Positions 48,300 through 57,780 of a stretch of 64,000 nucleotides of DNA are shown here, one piece after another. The DNA lies in contig CM055268.1 of assembly GCA_029237695.1 (NCBI GenBank), positions 53,653,131-53,717,130 of the forward strand. Reading direction: 5' to 3'. The position numbers were made by a program, and so were the translations under genes. The DNA is from Conchocele bisecta. Lineage: Eukaryota > Mollusca > Bivalvia > Lucinida > Thyasiridae. Every line of letters begins with the position of its first letter. The stretch's first letter is position 1. Below the pieces are notes generated by a model. The model had not been told where the DNA came from. It did no database searches and saw nothing but the letters and a program-made list of their open reading frames with translations.

Positions 48300-48457
48300 T
48301 TTATCCCGTCAACACATACAAATGGCTTTAAAATGCAGAAATAACCCCAGCCACCGCACATATTCATACGCAGTGATTAGGTCGTATTGACAGGATATCA
48401 AAAATGTTTCACGGCACCGTGTTTCACGGCACATACGCACTGTGTTGACGGGATAAA
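48300..48457. mobile_element. TIR element, family 9, copy 2 (inverted)
   Basis: Reverse complement of 22908-23067 with small differences; ends TTTATCCCGTCAACAC / GTGTTGACGGGATAAA. Confidence 0.85.
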
Positions 48458-48460
48458 TAG

Positions 48461-48575
48461 AGAATACCCGTATATTGCTATTAAGTTTACCAGGCAAGGC
48501 TAGAAAACCAGTGTGAATGCTGAGGAATTCACACCGTTTCCGAACCAAGCCTGATAAACGTAATATCAAAGTATG
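48461..48575. mobile_element. Hairpin element, family 11, diverged copy
   Basis: AGAGAATACCCGTATATTGC through CAAGCCTGATAAACGTAATATC; weaker pairing than 42334-42468. Confidence 0.6.
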
Positions 48576-48845
48576 ACATACATGTAGATGGGGATTTAAC
48601 TATTTTCCAGGGCACAGTCCACAAGTCCAACAGCCAACTAATTCTAAATTTAATAATGTTCTAAATAAGCGTACAATTCTGTCATAACTGTATAGTTTGT
48701 ACTATCATAGTATACATAATATATATCAGAATTTAGCGTCAGTAGGGGATACATGTGCCATGTTTCTGGAATGATCGAATTTGTATGAATTATATAGTGT
48801 AAATATGGAATATTCCGGAATAGATGGATACATATTCACAGCGGT

Positions 48846-49168
48846 GTATTATTCATCGATGCGTTAATAATCGATGGTCATTGAGTCATGAAACTATCGA
48901 CTGCGGTTAATTAATTATAAGCGGGGCAGTCCATTGTGTTCTATTCACGGCGAATCGTATATTGTTCAAAAGATTAACCGTACGCGGGCAGTCGATTGTA
49001 TAATGTTCACGGCTCATTCTAGACATTATTAACGGTAATTGTGGAATCGAGTGTCTCGCGCGATTACTGAAGTAAAACGTACAGCTTACGTTATTTTCCG
49101 CATTAGCATCGCCGCTTGCGGGAAAACGACCCCTATCCCGGGTTTCGAAACTAGTGAGACACAGACAG
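48846..49168. repeat. Left long terminal inverted repeat
   Basis: Landmarks AGCGGGGCAGTCCATTGTGT, ATTGTTCAAAAGATTAACCG, TTCGAAACTAGTGAG, each found inverted in 51714-52025. About 90 percent or more similar by eye. Confidence 0.88.
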
Positions 49169-50212
49169 CATGCAGTTAAATAAAGTGTGGAAAGCCAAGT
49201 CGAGCGGTGGTGGGTGTATATGCATTTCATAAGGTCGGCCATATTCTATATGCAATATAACACCTTTATACCACAAATGTTATGATTTTCATGCGTATTA
49301 TTATTAATACCATTATGCTAAACACCTTGGGACTGTGCTAGTTTTATATGCGTGTGTGGTGTCACACGTAATTGCTCGTGCGTGCCTGTTTCTTTAAGTA
49401 ATTAATATAATTCGTGTAAAATGGCGGCCATGTTGGTTTCTGTACATCATATTCCTAATAAAATAGATTGATAAACATTTAGTCGTCTATGAAGTATTGA
49501 ATGCCTGACGTTTATGGGTATTTGTGATTTTAAAACTGCTTCCACAAGACGATATGCCCTTACATGTAGTAAAGTACCTTTTCATAGGCGGCCATCTTGT
49601 TTATGCAAATTAATAGGCTTAAGCTGCTACTTCTGGAGGTCTATCATGCGGGAATATAAAGATTATATATGTTTAGTCACATTGATAACAATGTCAAAAT
49701 TTGTTCTCTGCTCCCGTGTTTAATGCTGCACACCGCTGCCGTATACTAAACATCGTATGAATGACAGGTGTTTCTTGACCCGGTCCATGAATGCAGTCGG
49801 ATGATTATGTCCATACGGCCTTTATAGTTTCATCTCACCATGGTCAGCGGTGAACCTTTAGGGCTCAGATCAATCAATAACGGCTTATATTTTCCGCTAC
49901 TTTGAACGATATCGTAATACTCTACCAGAGACCATGTCTTGTGTTTTCCGTGAAAAATCTGCTGCCCGATCCAGAAGATTTGTCTGCGGTCGCGCATGGC
50001 GAATAAGAACAGATAGTGGAAATTGTTAGAAAGTGTCCTTTGATACTTCCCTTGAGCGAACAAATTTTGACTAGTCATTATGATTGTAATATTCATACGG
50101 TGATATACTGTAGCAGTAAGTCTCTTGACGGCAGCCCGTCGTAGCATTGTATTCTATCTATGGTCTGTTCCATTTCCGCGTAAACGTATTGCCACACGTT
50201 GTAAGCAAATAC
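49169..50212. other. Interior of the 3.2-kb element, nothing recognised
   Basis: No open frame with family resemblance. Confidence 0.5.
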
Positions 50213-50430
50213 TACGGGGCGCCAAGTGGGACATGGCTCAATTTTGTCAACAAAATTCATTTTTGTGCCACAAAATTCAATTCTGTGTCACAAAATTCAC
50301 TTTTGTGTCACAGAATTCAATTCTGTGCCACAGAATTCAATTCTGTGTCACAAAATTCAATTCTGTGTCACAAAATTTTCTGTCACAAAATTCAATTCTG
50401 TGTCACAAAATTCAATTCTGTCAATTCTGC
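50213..50430. repeat. CAAAATTCAATTCTGTGTCA array, forward
   Basis: About eight 20-21-bp units, preceded by CGGGGCGCC at 50216. The mirrored array is 51484-51640, followed by GGCGCCCCG, so the two make a 1.4-kb inverted structure within the larger one. Confidence 0.88.
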
Positions 50431-50996
50431 ACACGCATGTAAGAAGGACTACCATTGGTCAGAAACTGCACTGGAGAAATGGGTCACGGTCGCCGATCTA
50501 CACATTCAATGTCGATGATTTATTTCTCATTCTGCCGATGATTCATTTCTCATTCTGCCATTTTGCTTCAACTATCTCCAAACAGTCAAACGTTGACAAA
50601 CCCATTCGTATTTAAACTCATTTGCGTTATAATTGTACACATAATTCATGTACATGTAGATCTCCCGCGAGTACTGACGTCATTTAGTGTGTATCGCAAG
50701 GTACATTTGCCCCAGTTAAATCAATAATACACGCGCTGTGGCCTGTGTTCTGACTGCTGTCTGTGTTTATAAACAGAATGTGTGTATTGGGCCATTTGAG
50801 GAAACCATTTGTAGTATTTGTGTAGATACCATGGATACATGTAACTTAGAGGTGTAATACTGTACAAATGCATGTAAGACACATAGTTGCGAACACGTAA
50901 CTTCGCAACTAGTAGACACAGATCCAATACCATTTGTTTCACAAGGTTAGATCCACTGTTAGAATACGACGTCATCTAATGTCATTTTCGAGCATA

Positions 50997-51168
50997 AAAC
51001 GTTACCTGATAAATAGAATACCAGGCTAGTGTATTTTAATATCAAGTTTATCAGGCTCGGCTCGGAAACGGTAGGAATTCTTCGGCAAGCCTCGGAATTC
51101 CTACGCGTTTCCTAGCCTTGCCTGATAAACTTGATATCAAAATACACAGCCTGGTATTCTCTATATAT
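50997..51168. mobile_element. Hairpin element, family 11, longest copy
   Basis: CCTGATAAATAGAATACCAG at the left and CTGGTATTCTCTATATA at the right pair; hairpin centre CTTCGGCAAGCC. Confidence 0.85.
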
Positions 51169-51483
51169 GGGCATGCTCTCAGGTCTAGCTATGTCCCGGC
51201 TACTTTATGTTTGACCCTGTTTACATAATTGAGGGAAAATTCTGAATATTTTTCTTATTTCTCCTTCAAAGTATATATGCTTATATGGTGTGACCACTCA
51301 TTTGTAATCATATATAACCAAAATAACTGTCCATAAAGAAGTATAATATTGATATATTGGGTTATATTTTCGCATTGAAATATTTAAACCTGCAAGTGTA
51401 CTCCACCATCTAGTAAAATGGACTAAGACCGATCTCAACCAATCAACGTAGAGATGACATACGCAACTAATTTTTGTGGACAA

Positions 51484-51672
51484 AAATGAATTCTGTCTTC
51501 ACAAAATTGAATTTTGTGACACAGAATTGAATTTTGTGACACAGAATTGACAGAATTGAATTTTGTGACACAGAATTGAATTTTGTGACACAGAATTGAA
51601 TTTTGTGATTTTTAGTGTTACAAAACTCAATTTTGTACACATAATTAACCTGTCCTGCATGGCGCCCCGTAA
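51484..51672. repeat. TTGAATTTTGTGACACAGAA array, inverted partner
   Basis: About seven units, reverse complement of 50213-50430, bounded by GGCGCCCCG near 51660. Confidence 0.88.
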
Positions 51673-51713
51673 ATACAATGTTGTCAACTTTTTAAGTAAA
51701 TACAGCGTCCGCT

Positions 51714-52025
51714 TGCTCACTAGTTTCGAAACCCGGGATATGCGTCGTTTTCCCGCGAGCGGCGATGCTAATGCGGAAAATAACGTCAGCTGTACGTTTT
51801 ACTTCACTAATCGCGAGACGCTCGATTCCACAATTACCGTGAATAATGTCTAGAATGAGCCGTGAATACTATACAATCGAGTGCCCGCGTACGGTTAATC
51901 TTTTGAACAATATACGATTCGCCGTGAATAGAACACAATGGACTGCCCCGCTTATAATTAATTAACCGCAGTCGATAGTTCATGACTCACTGATCATCGA
52001 TTATTAACGCATCGATGAATAATAC
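51714..52025. repeat. Right long terminal inverted repeat
   Basis: Reverse complement of 48846-49168. Confidence 0.88.
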
Positions 52026-52026
52026 C

Positions 52027-52250
52027 CGGCTATTCAAGGATAAATTTATTAATTTTTATTATACTGAATTTATTACATTATCACAGCCATTTTGGCTGTG
52101 ATAATGTAATAAATTCAGTATAATAATTCTGCATACTTTTAATCATCGAATATATGCAGTCGTTAGTTCTATATGAAATAATGCATTTCGGGAAAAATAA
52201 ATGATTACACCCTCAAAGTATACTTTGCTAGAAAAGTATACTTTGCAATC
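52027..52250. mobile_element. Family 12 element, rearranged copy
   Basis: A 72-bp hairpin (52056-52127) pairs TTATACTGAATTTATTACAT and continues into the family 12 right half ending AAAGTATACTTTGCTAGAAA. One arm appears duplicated in inverted form in place of the left half. Confidence 0.75.
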
Positions 52251-52576
52251 TTGGTGAAATAGGCTACTCAGACAATTACTCAGACCGGAGTTGGTCACCT
52301 TTCTGTACACTACACGCGAACGCTCGTATGCGTCAATACGGACAGGCGGATGTATCTGTACATACAGACGAACTAACGTACATGCGCAGATACAATTACG
52401 TTACAAGGACACCAGCCTAGTATTTTTTATCAGGTACTGTCTTGTGCTAATAAATGCACATGTTTCCTGTAGTTTTTGCTGACAGAAGCACGGACATGTT
52501 TACGTTGCGTCACTAATGAAACCTCACTAAAAATAGTGTTTGAATATATATCGACTCTATCTGATACATTATACAA
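52251..52576. other. Non-coding stretch
   Basis: 52305-52400 resembles 4600-4700 (CGTATGCGTC, CGGACAG, CGAACTAACGTAC, ACAATTACGTTA). No gene supported. Confidence 0.55.
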
Positions 52577-52785
52577 TCGGTGTGAAGTGAGCAGTGAGCA
52601 GTAAGTAGCAGTGAGATATATCTCACTGCTGGCAGTAAGCGCCAGTGAGCAGTGACAAGTAGCGAGATACGTGCATAAGCGCCAGTGAGCAGTGAGGTGT
52701 GTTTCACTTCTAGCAGTAAGCAGCTGTGGGCAGTGAGATGTGTCTCAATGCTAGCAGTAAACGACAGTGAGCAGTTATATGCGTC
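52577..52785. repeat. Degenerate tandem repeat, about 50-bp unit
   Basis: CAGTGAGCAGTGAG / GCAGTAAGC / GAGATATGTCTCA blocks repeat about four times. Confidence 0.75.
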
Positions 52786-52814
52786 TGGCAATATTGTAAA
52801 CTAAGTACTTGCGT

Positions 52815-53507
52815 AACTCTTTAGACCGGACAATGTATTTTTGCGTAACCTCTCTAAACCGGACACCACTGTAAACTATGTGTATGTAGGGAACCCCACT
52901 AACCCGGACATCACTTTAAACTAGGCATGTGTGCGGAACCTCTCTAAACCGTACACCACTGTAAGCTAGGTATGTGTGCGAAACCTCTCTAAACTTATGT
53001 GTGCGGAACCTCTCTAAACCGTACACCACTGTAAGCTAGGTATGTGTGCGGAACCTCTCTAAACCGTACACCACTGTAAGCTAGGTATGTGTGCGGAACC
53101 TCTCTAAACCGTACACCACTGTAAGCTAGGTATGTGTGCGGAACCTCTCTAAACTGGTCAGCACTGCAAGCTAGGTACATGTATGTGTGCGGAACATCTC
53201 TAAACCGGACACCACTGTAAACTATGTGTATGTATGGAACCCCAAAACCGGACATCACTTTAAACTAGGTACGTGTGCGAAACATCTCTAGAGAGGACAC
53301 CACTGCACGCTAGGTATGTGCGCGGAATCTCTATAAACCGGGCACCATTGTAAGCTAGGTATGCGTGTGCGGAACCTCTCTAAACTGTACACCACTGTAA
53401 AGTAGGTATGTGTGCGGAACCTCTCTAAACTGGTCAGCACTGCAAGCTAGGTATATGTAAGTGTGCGGAACATCTCCAGACGGGACACCACTGTAAACGC
53501 GGTATGT
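52815..53507. repeat. Tandem repeat, 45-bp unit, about 14 copies
   Basis: Unit landmarks GCGGAACCTCTCTAAACC, ACACCACTGTAAGC, TAGGTATGTGT. GGAACCTCTCTAAACCGGAC is the terminal motif of MITE family 7, so the satellite probably arose from one. Because 45 is divisible by 3, the minus strand stays open with a 15-residue periodic product; it is not a gene. Confidence 0.92.
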
Positions 53508-53509
53508 GT

Positions 53510-53900
53510 GCGTCACTATTGGCTGCTATTATGGCGTGGGTGGGGTATTCAAACGAGTTAGACTTGAGACTGAAGCCTGGAACAGCGCGGTAACCTAGTA
53601 CATGATGTGGGCCTAGTCCCCCGTAATCTTTCCAGCATGTCTCCATGTCGGCTATTGCTCTCAACTGTGCTTAGCGGCCAGCCCGGACACAGCGAACCTC
53701 ACTGTTACTGTTATTTCAGCTTGCTGGTATTGAAACGTGTTAGGCTGGAAACAGAAGCCTGGAACAGCGCGGCCACCTGGTGTACGATGTAGGCCGAGTG
53801 CCCCTGTATGCGTTCCAGCACATCTCGCTTCCGGCTAGTGCTCTCACCTGTGATTAACGGCCACCCCAGATGCAACGAACGTCACTATTTGCTGCTATAA
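53510..53900. repeat. Tandem repeat, about 184-bp unit, two copies plus a third start
   Basis: CACTATTGGCTGCTATTATG (53514), CACTGTTACTGTTATTTCAG (53700) and CACTATTTGCTGCTATAATG (53883) are 186 and 183 bp apart, and the units share GAAGCCTGGAACAGCGCGG. The third start runs straight into the polymerase gene, so this may be the inner part of the element's end or its promoter region. Confidence 0.82.
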
Positions 53901-55000
53901 TGGCATGGGAGCGGGAAAACTCCCCGATTGGTTAAGACAGAAAAGGGAATGTATTCCGTCGACACGTACGACGACTACTTGTGTCTGTTTAAGTGCATAG
54001 CCATCCACCGTGGAGGGAGACCCGACCGCTGTTGTGAGAAGGCACGAGCTCTGGCTCGCGAATACCTCGGGCACTATAACGGACCGGGTAGTAAGGGAAT
54101 CCCCCTGGACGATATTAAGAAGGTCGAAGAGCGCCTCAAGCTGGGCATTCGAGTTTAAGAGCCCACCGCCGACGGAGTGTGGTACCTCATGAAGTCTCCG
54201 GCAAACTACGACGCGGTTGGGGAGAAGAGCATGACGATAGGAATGTTTGGAGGTCACTCGTTCCTCATCAAGAACCTCCGCAAGATGACGAACGAGTACG
54301 GATGCACCGGATGTCAACAACGGTTCACAAAGTCGTGTAACATGCACAGGCACGCGACCACCTGCATTGGGTGGGAAACCACCATGGAACTAAGGCTCCA
54401 GGTAAGAGGATATAGAGACCGCAGTCGGCCTATGAGACGGAGTTCTACCCCAAGGGGTCAGCGAGCGCGATGTCGATTCAATGGTTGAGCAGAGAAGCGG
54501 AGAGGGTGGTAAAGCACATACATCACGCGAGATGCGATCACGGCGGCGAGTGGTGGGTGGCCGGCGATCCGGTAGACGGCTACTGTCACGAGACCAAGAC
54601 GTTGGCGGCGGTAGTGAGAAAGAAGATGAAGAGAAAGTTCGACAAAGAGAAGGCCGAGTGGTTGGCTTGGGATAAATGGAGCGAAAGAGAACCCGGACTG
54701 TTCAAGCTGGAATTCCACGGGGATAGAGCCATCGCGCTGTGCAGCAAGTGTTACTACGTGAGCCGTGACGAACAAACTAAGCACTCGGCCAAGGGGATGT
54801 CGAGGAGATCTAACGATCTGACTTGGAGGAGGTACAAGAGCGCTCTCGAAGGGGGTAGGGACATGGCGGAGAACAGGGAATTCCGAATGGATAACGGTGT
54901 GATGAAGACGTACAAGCAGGAGCAGTTGGGGTTGTCGGCGTACTACGACAAGAGGAGAGTGATGGAAGACGGGGTACACACCCAGCCTATAGATAGGTAA
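53901..55000 (+). pseudogene. PolB: Polinton DNA polymerase B, internally deleted remnant
   Basis: Would replicate the element by protein priming. Seen: an N-terminal part (53928-54158, DDYLCLFKCIAIHRG), continued after an in-frame TAA at 54156-54158 by 54177-54488 with a zinc-finger-like motif (CTGCQQRF...NMHRHATTC). After a frameshift near 54395 and an in-frame TAG at 54413-54415 comes FYPKGSA...VDGYCHET, then at about 54600 the sequence jumps to the family's C-terminal end (EPGLFKLEFHGD, ALCSKCYY, TYKQEQLGLSAYYDKR). The exonuclease and palm motifs (DxxSLYP, YxDTDS types) are missing, a loss of probably several hundred residues. No clear start codon upstream. Faces the integrase tail to tail. 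Confidence 0.9.
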
Positions 55001-55030
55001 AAAAAAAAGAACTCTAAAAAAGGGGAGAAT

Positions 55031-55036
55031 AATAAA
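55031..55036 (+). terminator. AATAAA polyadenylation signal after PolB
   Basis: Lies 31 bp past the PolB stop, between convergent PolB and integrase. Confidence 0.45.
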
Positions 55037-55059
55037 GACTCTGACGAGAGTATGACCGA

Positions 55060-56081
55060 CTATGACGACGGACGGTCGGGGGAGGGGGGTAGCTGGGTGT
55101 CAGAAGGCACCGCAAGAAGTTCTTCACGAACAAACGCGCGCGATGGACCATCATCCAAATAGTAGAGCACGGGTTCATCGGGTTTGGTAATAGATCGATC
55201 CAGATGATATACATCGAGAGACCACACGGGATCAGTCGCGCGGCGGCGACCACCTTCGAACTCTCCCGGTTGATAGAGGTACCGGACGGCAACATCCGAT
55301 GGAAGCCGTTTCTCCGCTAAACCAACGGGTCGCCCGCGCGAGACGGCGGATGGTTTGTGCGACACCTTTTTAGACTTCATGGCATCTACGGGCTTCTTAC
55401 CGATCAATCTGGCCACCTCACCGTTCAGTGAAGAGACCACGGCGGGCAGCCTGGTTACCCACTTGGTCGATCGCGTATGAGGGTCTACAAGCTCTTTCGC
55501 ATATTGGTACCCGAATAGCCGCGAAGCCAGGGTTCGATTGAACCGCTCCACGATCCCCTGGTCCCAGTGGATGTCGACGCGGCCGCGTCTGACAGAAACG
55601 TCGTGTTTAGCCAATAGATGAGAGAACGCGCCCATGAACTCTCGGCCGGGATCGACCTGGAGAAGATTCGGCCATTTCAGAGTACTCCTCTTATATATTC
55701 GGGAAAGAGCCTCGGCCACCTCCTTAGATTATTTCGTGGCCAGCGGCTCAGCCCCCTTATAGCGATTGTCAGTGCGTACTTGTACGTCTTGCGACCGACG
55801 CGATCGTGAGGGAGAAATAGGAGGTCTGCTTGGTGGACTTCGTTCGGCACCGGCACGTCGAATTTCGGCCGCGGAATATTGTGAGGCGCGGGCAAATATA
55901 TCTGCCAGATGGCCTGCTTCTTGAGCCATTCCTTGGCTGCGTTTTCGGAAACCTTGGTCGCCGCCGCGAGGTTCTTGATGGCCGCGAGTCCCTTCCAATA
56001 GCCGCGGGGGCTGTAGTACGTGTTCGCTAGCTTGCGCGCTAGGCGAACCGATAGTTTGCTATCAAGCTTGCGCGTTTCCAT
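55060..56081 (-). pseudogene. INT: Polinton integrase (retroviral-type DDE), broken
   Basis: Would join element ends to target DNA. N part (56081 to about 55760): METRKLDSK start, an YYSPRGYWKG helix region, KKQAIWQIYLPAP, then the first catalytic Asp in NEVHQADLLFLP. C part (55719-55060): second Asp in LQVDPGREFMG, catalytic Glu in HWDQGIVERFNRTLA, and a C-terminal chromo/SH3-like tail (DPVWSLDVYHLDRS, VLYYLDDG, FVREELL). The parts are separated by a frameshift around 55760-55800, and a TAA at 55729-55731 interrupts the second frame. All three catalytic residues remain in the DNA. Its ATG overlaps the end of the upstream gene by 20 bp. Confidence 0.93.
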
Positions 56082-56406
56082 CGTATGCGAGATATGCTAG
56101 TAGATCGAACAATCTCCAACAGGCCCTCTCCAGATCTTCCGGTAACTGCGTCGTCAATACTAAACCTTTGTTGGAATTTTCGCTGCATCTGCCGTTCAAT
56201 CTCCGATTGCTCCCCCAACAATGTTGGATGAACTCGGGGGAATCTAACATCCGCTTTGCGAAAAGGGTGGCCGCTTTTTCGTTCTCGCGCCGCGTCTTTA
56301 GAGAGTCTTGAGCCAGACTGATCAGACCCATTGCGCCAGCTAAACGGTATATAAGGGCCGTGTAGCCTACATCGATCAAAGCGTAATAAAGCTCGTCAAC
56401 TAACAT
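56062..56406 (-). CDS. Polinton accessory protein, unknown (114 aa)
   Basis: Open from an ATG preceded by TATATAGAACG. Mostly helical in appearance: a hydrophobic N-terminal half (LIDVGYTALIYRLAGAMGLISLA) that could be a membrane segment, then a basic stretch (KTRRENEKAATLFAKRML), and a second hydrophobic part (CWRLFDLLAYLAY). No family recognised. Sits directly upstream of the integrase in the same direction, overlapping its start by 20 bp, so the two were probably co-transcribed. One of the few frames here with no visible break. Confidence 0.6.
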   Translation of the reverse strand: MLVDELYYALIDVGYTALIYRLAGAMGLISLAQDSLKTRRENEKAATLFAKRMLDSPEFIQHCWGSNRRLNGRCSENSNKGLVLTTQLPEDLERACWRLFDLLAYLAYDGNAQA

Positions 56407-56447
56407 CGTTCTATATATGTATTACTTAAACAAGTTTTTTAAAATAA
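56407..56447. other. Short spacer with TATATA
   Basis: CTATATATGTATTAC lies 5-20 bp upstream of the 56406 start. Confidence 0.4.
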
Positions 56448-56834
56448 TTATTGCTTATTGCTTTTGCTTATTGCTTTTCCAATATAGTAGCTGACGAGAC
56501 CCGTCGCAACCATCCCCACGACGATGAACGCGATCTCGCGGTCTTTTTGGGCCTCTGACGGTACATAGAAATCTGAAAGTTGGGGCTCGGGATCCAGCGG
56601 CGCGATAATTTTCTGCGGATATGCCAGCGCACTCGCGGTTGGCTTCTTCAACGTTCAGGAAGTTTGCGCGGCGTGATTCTCGCGGCGAAGCTCTTCGTTG
56701 ACCCAGTCCAGATGGGCGGTTCGTTTTTTCGACCATGCTGCGTCTGCGCTCTTGAGTAGTTGTTCTGCAACTAAATCGGGACGCTTGCCAACGCACCACC
56801 TATCATTATTCAGATCGCAGCCATTTATTTCCAT
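56448..56834 (-). pseudogene. Small single-pass membrane protein, in-frame stop
   Basis: The frame opens at ATG 56834 (MEINGCDLNNDRWC), runs through a charged helical part (AWSKKRTAHLDWVNEELRRE), meets a TGA at 56655-56657, then continues in the same frame through a proline-rich stretch (IIAPLDPEPQLSDF) to one transmembrane segment (IAFIVVGMVATGLVSYYIG) and a short basic tail ending KSNKQ. Without the stop it would be about 128 residues with a cytoplasmic or virion-interior N-terminus. Function unknown. Its start overlaps the stop of the preceding gene by 10 bp. Confidence 0.65.
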
Positions 56835-57057
56835 ATATTAGCGGGTAGAATTACAGCTTTAATTAGATAATCTCGGGTCGAAACTGCGGCCGCTACATTC
56901 AAGGTCACGAGCCCTACGTCTCGCGCGGTCATGTCCAATTTGGGAGCGGGCCCTCCGGAGGTCTCTTTGATAGTTGAGCACACCCGATACTGACACCCGA
57001 TATCACCACGGCGTGATAAAGCGCATTCACTATCATTTTACCATCGTTTTCAGCCAT
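56825..57057 (-). pseudogene. Small hydrophobic Polinton protein, one frameshift
   Basis: Short gene found by reading between longer frames. It starts MAENDGKMIVNALYHAVVIS (ATG at 57057), a hydrophobic helix, and after a one-base-type shift near 56950 continues MTARDVGLVTLNVAAAVSTR to a stop at 56825-56827. About 77 residues without the shift. The ATG overlaps the stop of the upstream gene in the pattern TAATG, and its own end overlaps the next start by 10 bp. Likely a membrane or virion protein; function unknown. Confidence 0.6.
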
Positions 57058-57527
57058 TACATATAAAAGGGATGGCGATCAATGTTTAAATGGGCCGCAA
57101 TCGGTTTCGGAACCGCGGCTGGTTGTCTCGAAAGGTAGTTCCGCACACACAGGGTGCCAACAACTGCCAGACCACTACCAACAACCCACGGGATGATCCA
57201 GGATGATCCGACAGTTCCTGCGGAGATTGAACCGCAGCTGTCTTCGGGTGTTTTGCTCCAACACTGTTGGGGGTGCAATCGGATATTGCTGCACGCAATT
57301 GTCGCTCCTGAGCTGGTGCTGGAACAAATAACGACTGTTTGGCCTCTCGAAGCTCGGTGAGTATTATCTTGTTTAGCTTTTCGGGTGGCAGCCGCTGCCC
57401 GCCCAGCTGCCTGTCTTTTTGGGTTTTTGTGTCGTGCAATCGGAGATAGTTCATGTGGAGCAATCGGGGATTGCTTTTCCGTCACTCTCGCAGGTGCTTG
57501 CACAGGTGCGTACTGTGTCATCATCAT
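57057..57527 (-). CDS. Basic protein with C-terminal membrane segment, unknown (156 aa)
   Basis: Starts MMMTQYAPVQAPARVTEKQS. The N-terminal 60 residues are Pro/Ala/Lys/Arg rich (KRQAAGRAAAATRKAKQ) and look disordered; a transmembrane segment (SSWIIPWVVGSGLAVVGTLC) lies near residues 106-125. The neighbouring frame (57086-57463) also reads plausibly in the middle (PPEKLNKIILTELREAKQS), so two compensating frameshifts are possible and the middle assignment is uncertain. Its stop TAA is shared with the next start (TAATG). Confidence 0.5.
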   Translation of the reverse strand: MMMTQYAPVQAPARVTEKQSPIAPHELSPIARHKNPKRQAAGRAAAATRKAKQDNTHRASRGQTVVICSSTSSGATIACSNIRLHPQQCWSKTPEDSCGSISAGTVGSSWIIPWVVGSGLAVVGTLCVRNYLSRQPAAVPKPIAAHLNIDRHPFYM

Positions 57528-57780
57528 TTTCTAAGCTTATAGTTCGTGGGCATATATGTCCAAATTGACAGTGCTTAGCCGTGGTCAATACGGTTGTCAG
57601 CGGAGCTAAATACATTCCAAACTTGTGATAAATTGAGCAACAGGCTGTTCTAAGAGTGTGTCCTACAAAAGGGTCAGTCTCTAGGTCGCCAATCAACCCC
57701 GCGGTGTCAGATATAGGGAGAAGTATACTAACAGCGGTAGTGTACAAATGAATAACCGCCGATCCAAGAATTTTCGTCAT
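57451..57780 (-). CDS. Small Polinton protein, unknown (109 aa)
   Basis: Start chosen at ATG 57780 (MTKILGSAVIHLYTTAV), which overlaps the upstream stop as ATGA; a GTG two codons earlier is possible. The N-terminus is hydrophobic enough for a signal or anchor (AVIHLYTTAVSILLPI). There are five or so Cys, with a cluster CQFGHIC in the middle and CASTCESD near the end. It overlaps the following gene by 77 bp, long for this cluster, so its C-terminal part may be frameshifted. Confidence 0.5.
   Translation of the reverse strand: MTKILGSAVIHLYTTAVSILLPISDTAGLIGDLETDPFVGHTLRTACCSIYHKFGMYLAPLTTVLTTAKHCQFGHICPRTISLENDDDTVRTCASTCESDGKAIPDCST

Larger units (their letters stand above)
48846..52025. mobile_element. 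Candidate 3.2-kb non-autonomous element with long inverted ends
   Basis: Inverted repeats of about 310-320 bp at 48846-49168 and 51714-52025 with the outermost sequence GTATTATTCATCGATGCG on both sides. The interior has no recognisable protein. It holds two mirrored ATTCAATTCTGTGTCACAAA arrays and a later family 11 insertion. No target-site duplication seen. Confidence 0.7.

Noticed and set aside
50213..51672. CRISPR-like arrays of 20-bp repeats
   Set aside because: No unique spacers: units abut one another, and the two arrays are mirror images in a eukaryotic repeat element.
52995..53258. 87-codon minus frame with a 15-residue periodic product
   Set aside because: The 45-bp satellite is a multiple of three, so the frame stays open by arithmetic.
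53895..54353. 152-codon minus frame
   Set aside because: Antisense shadow of the PolB N-terminal region.
54395..54425. A tiny intron (CAG|GTAAGAG ... CGCAG) in the polymerase gene
   Set aside because: About 30 bp is too short for an animal intron; a frameshift plus an in-frame TAG explains the break.
54458..54979. 173-codon minus frame opposite the polymerase remnant
   Set aside because: Antisense shadow of the PolB C-terminal region, which has clear family motifs on the + strand.
56455..56799. 114-codon minus frame rich in Arg/Ser
   Set aside because: Out of frame with the membrane segment and start that give a coherent small protein at 56448-56834.
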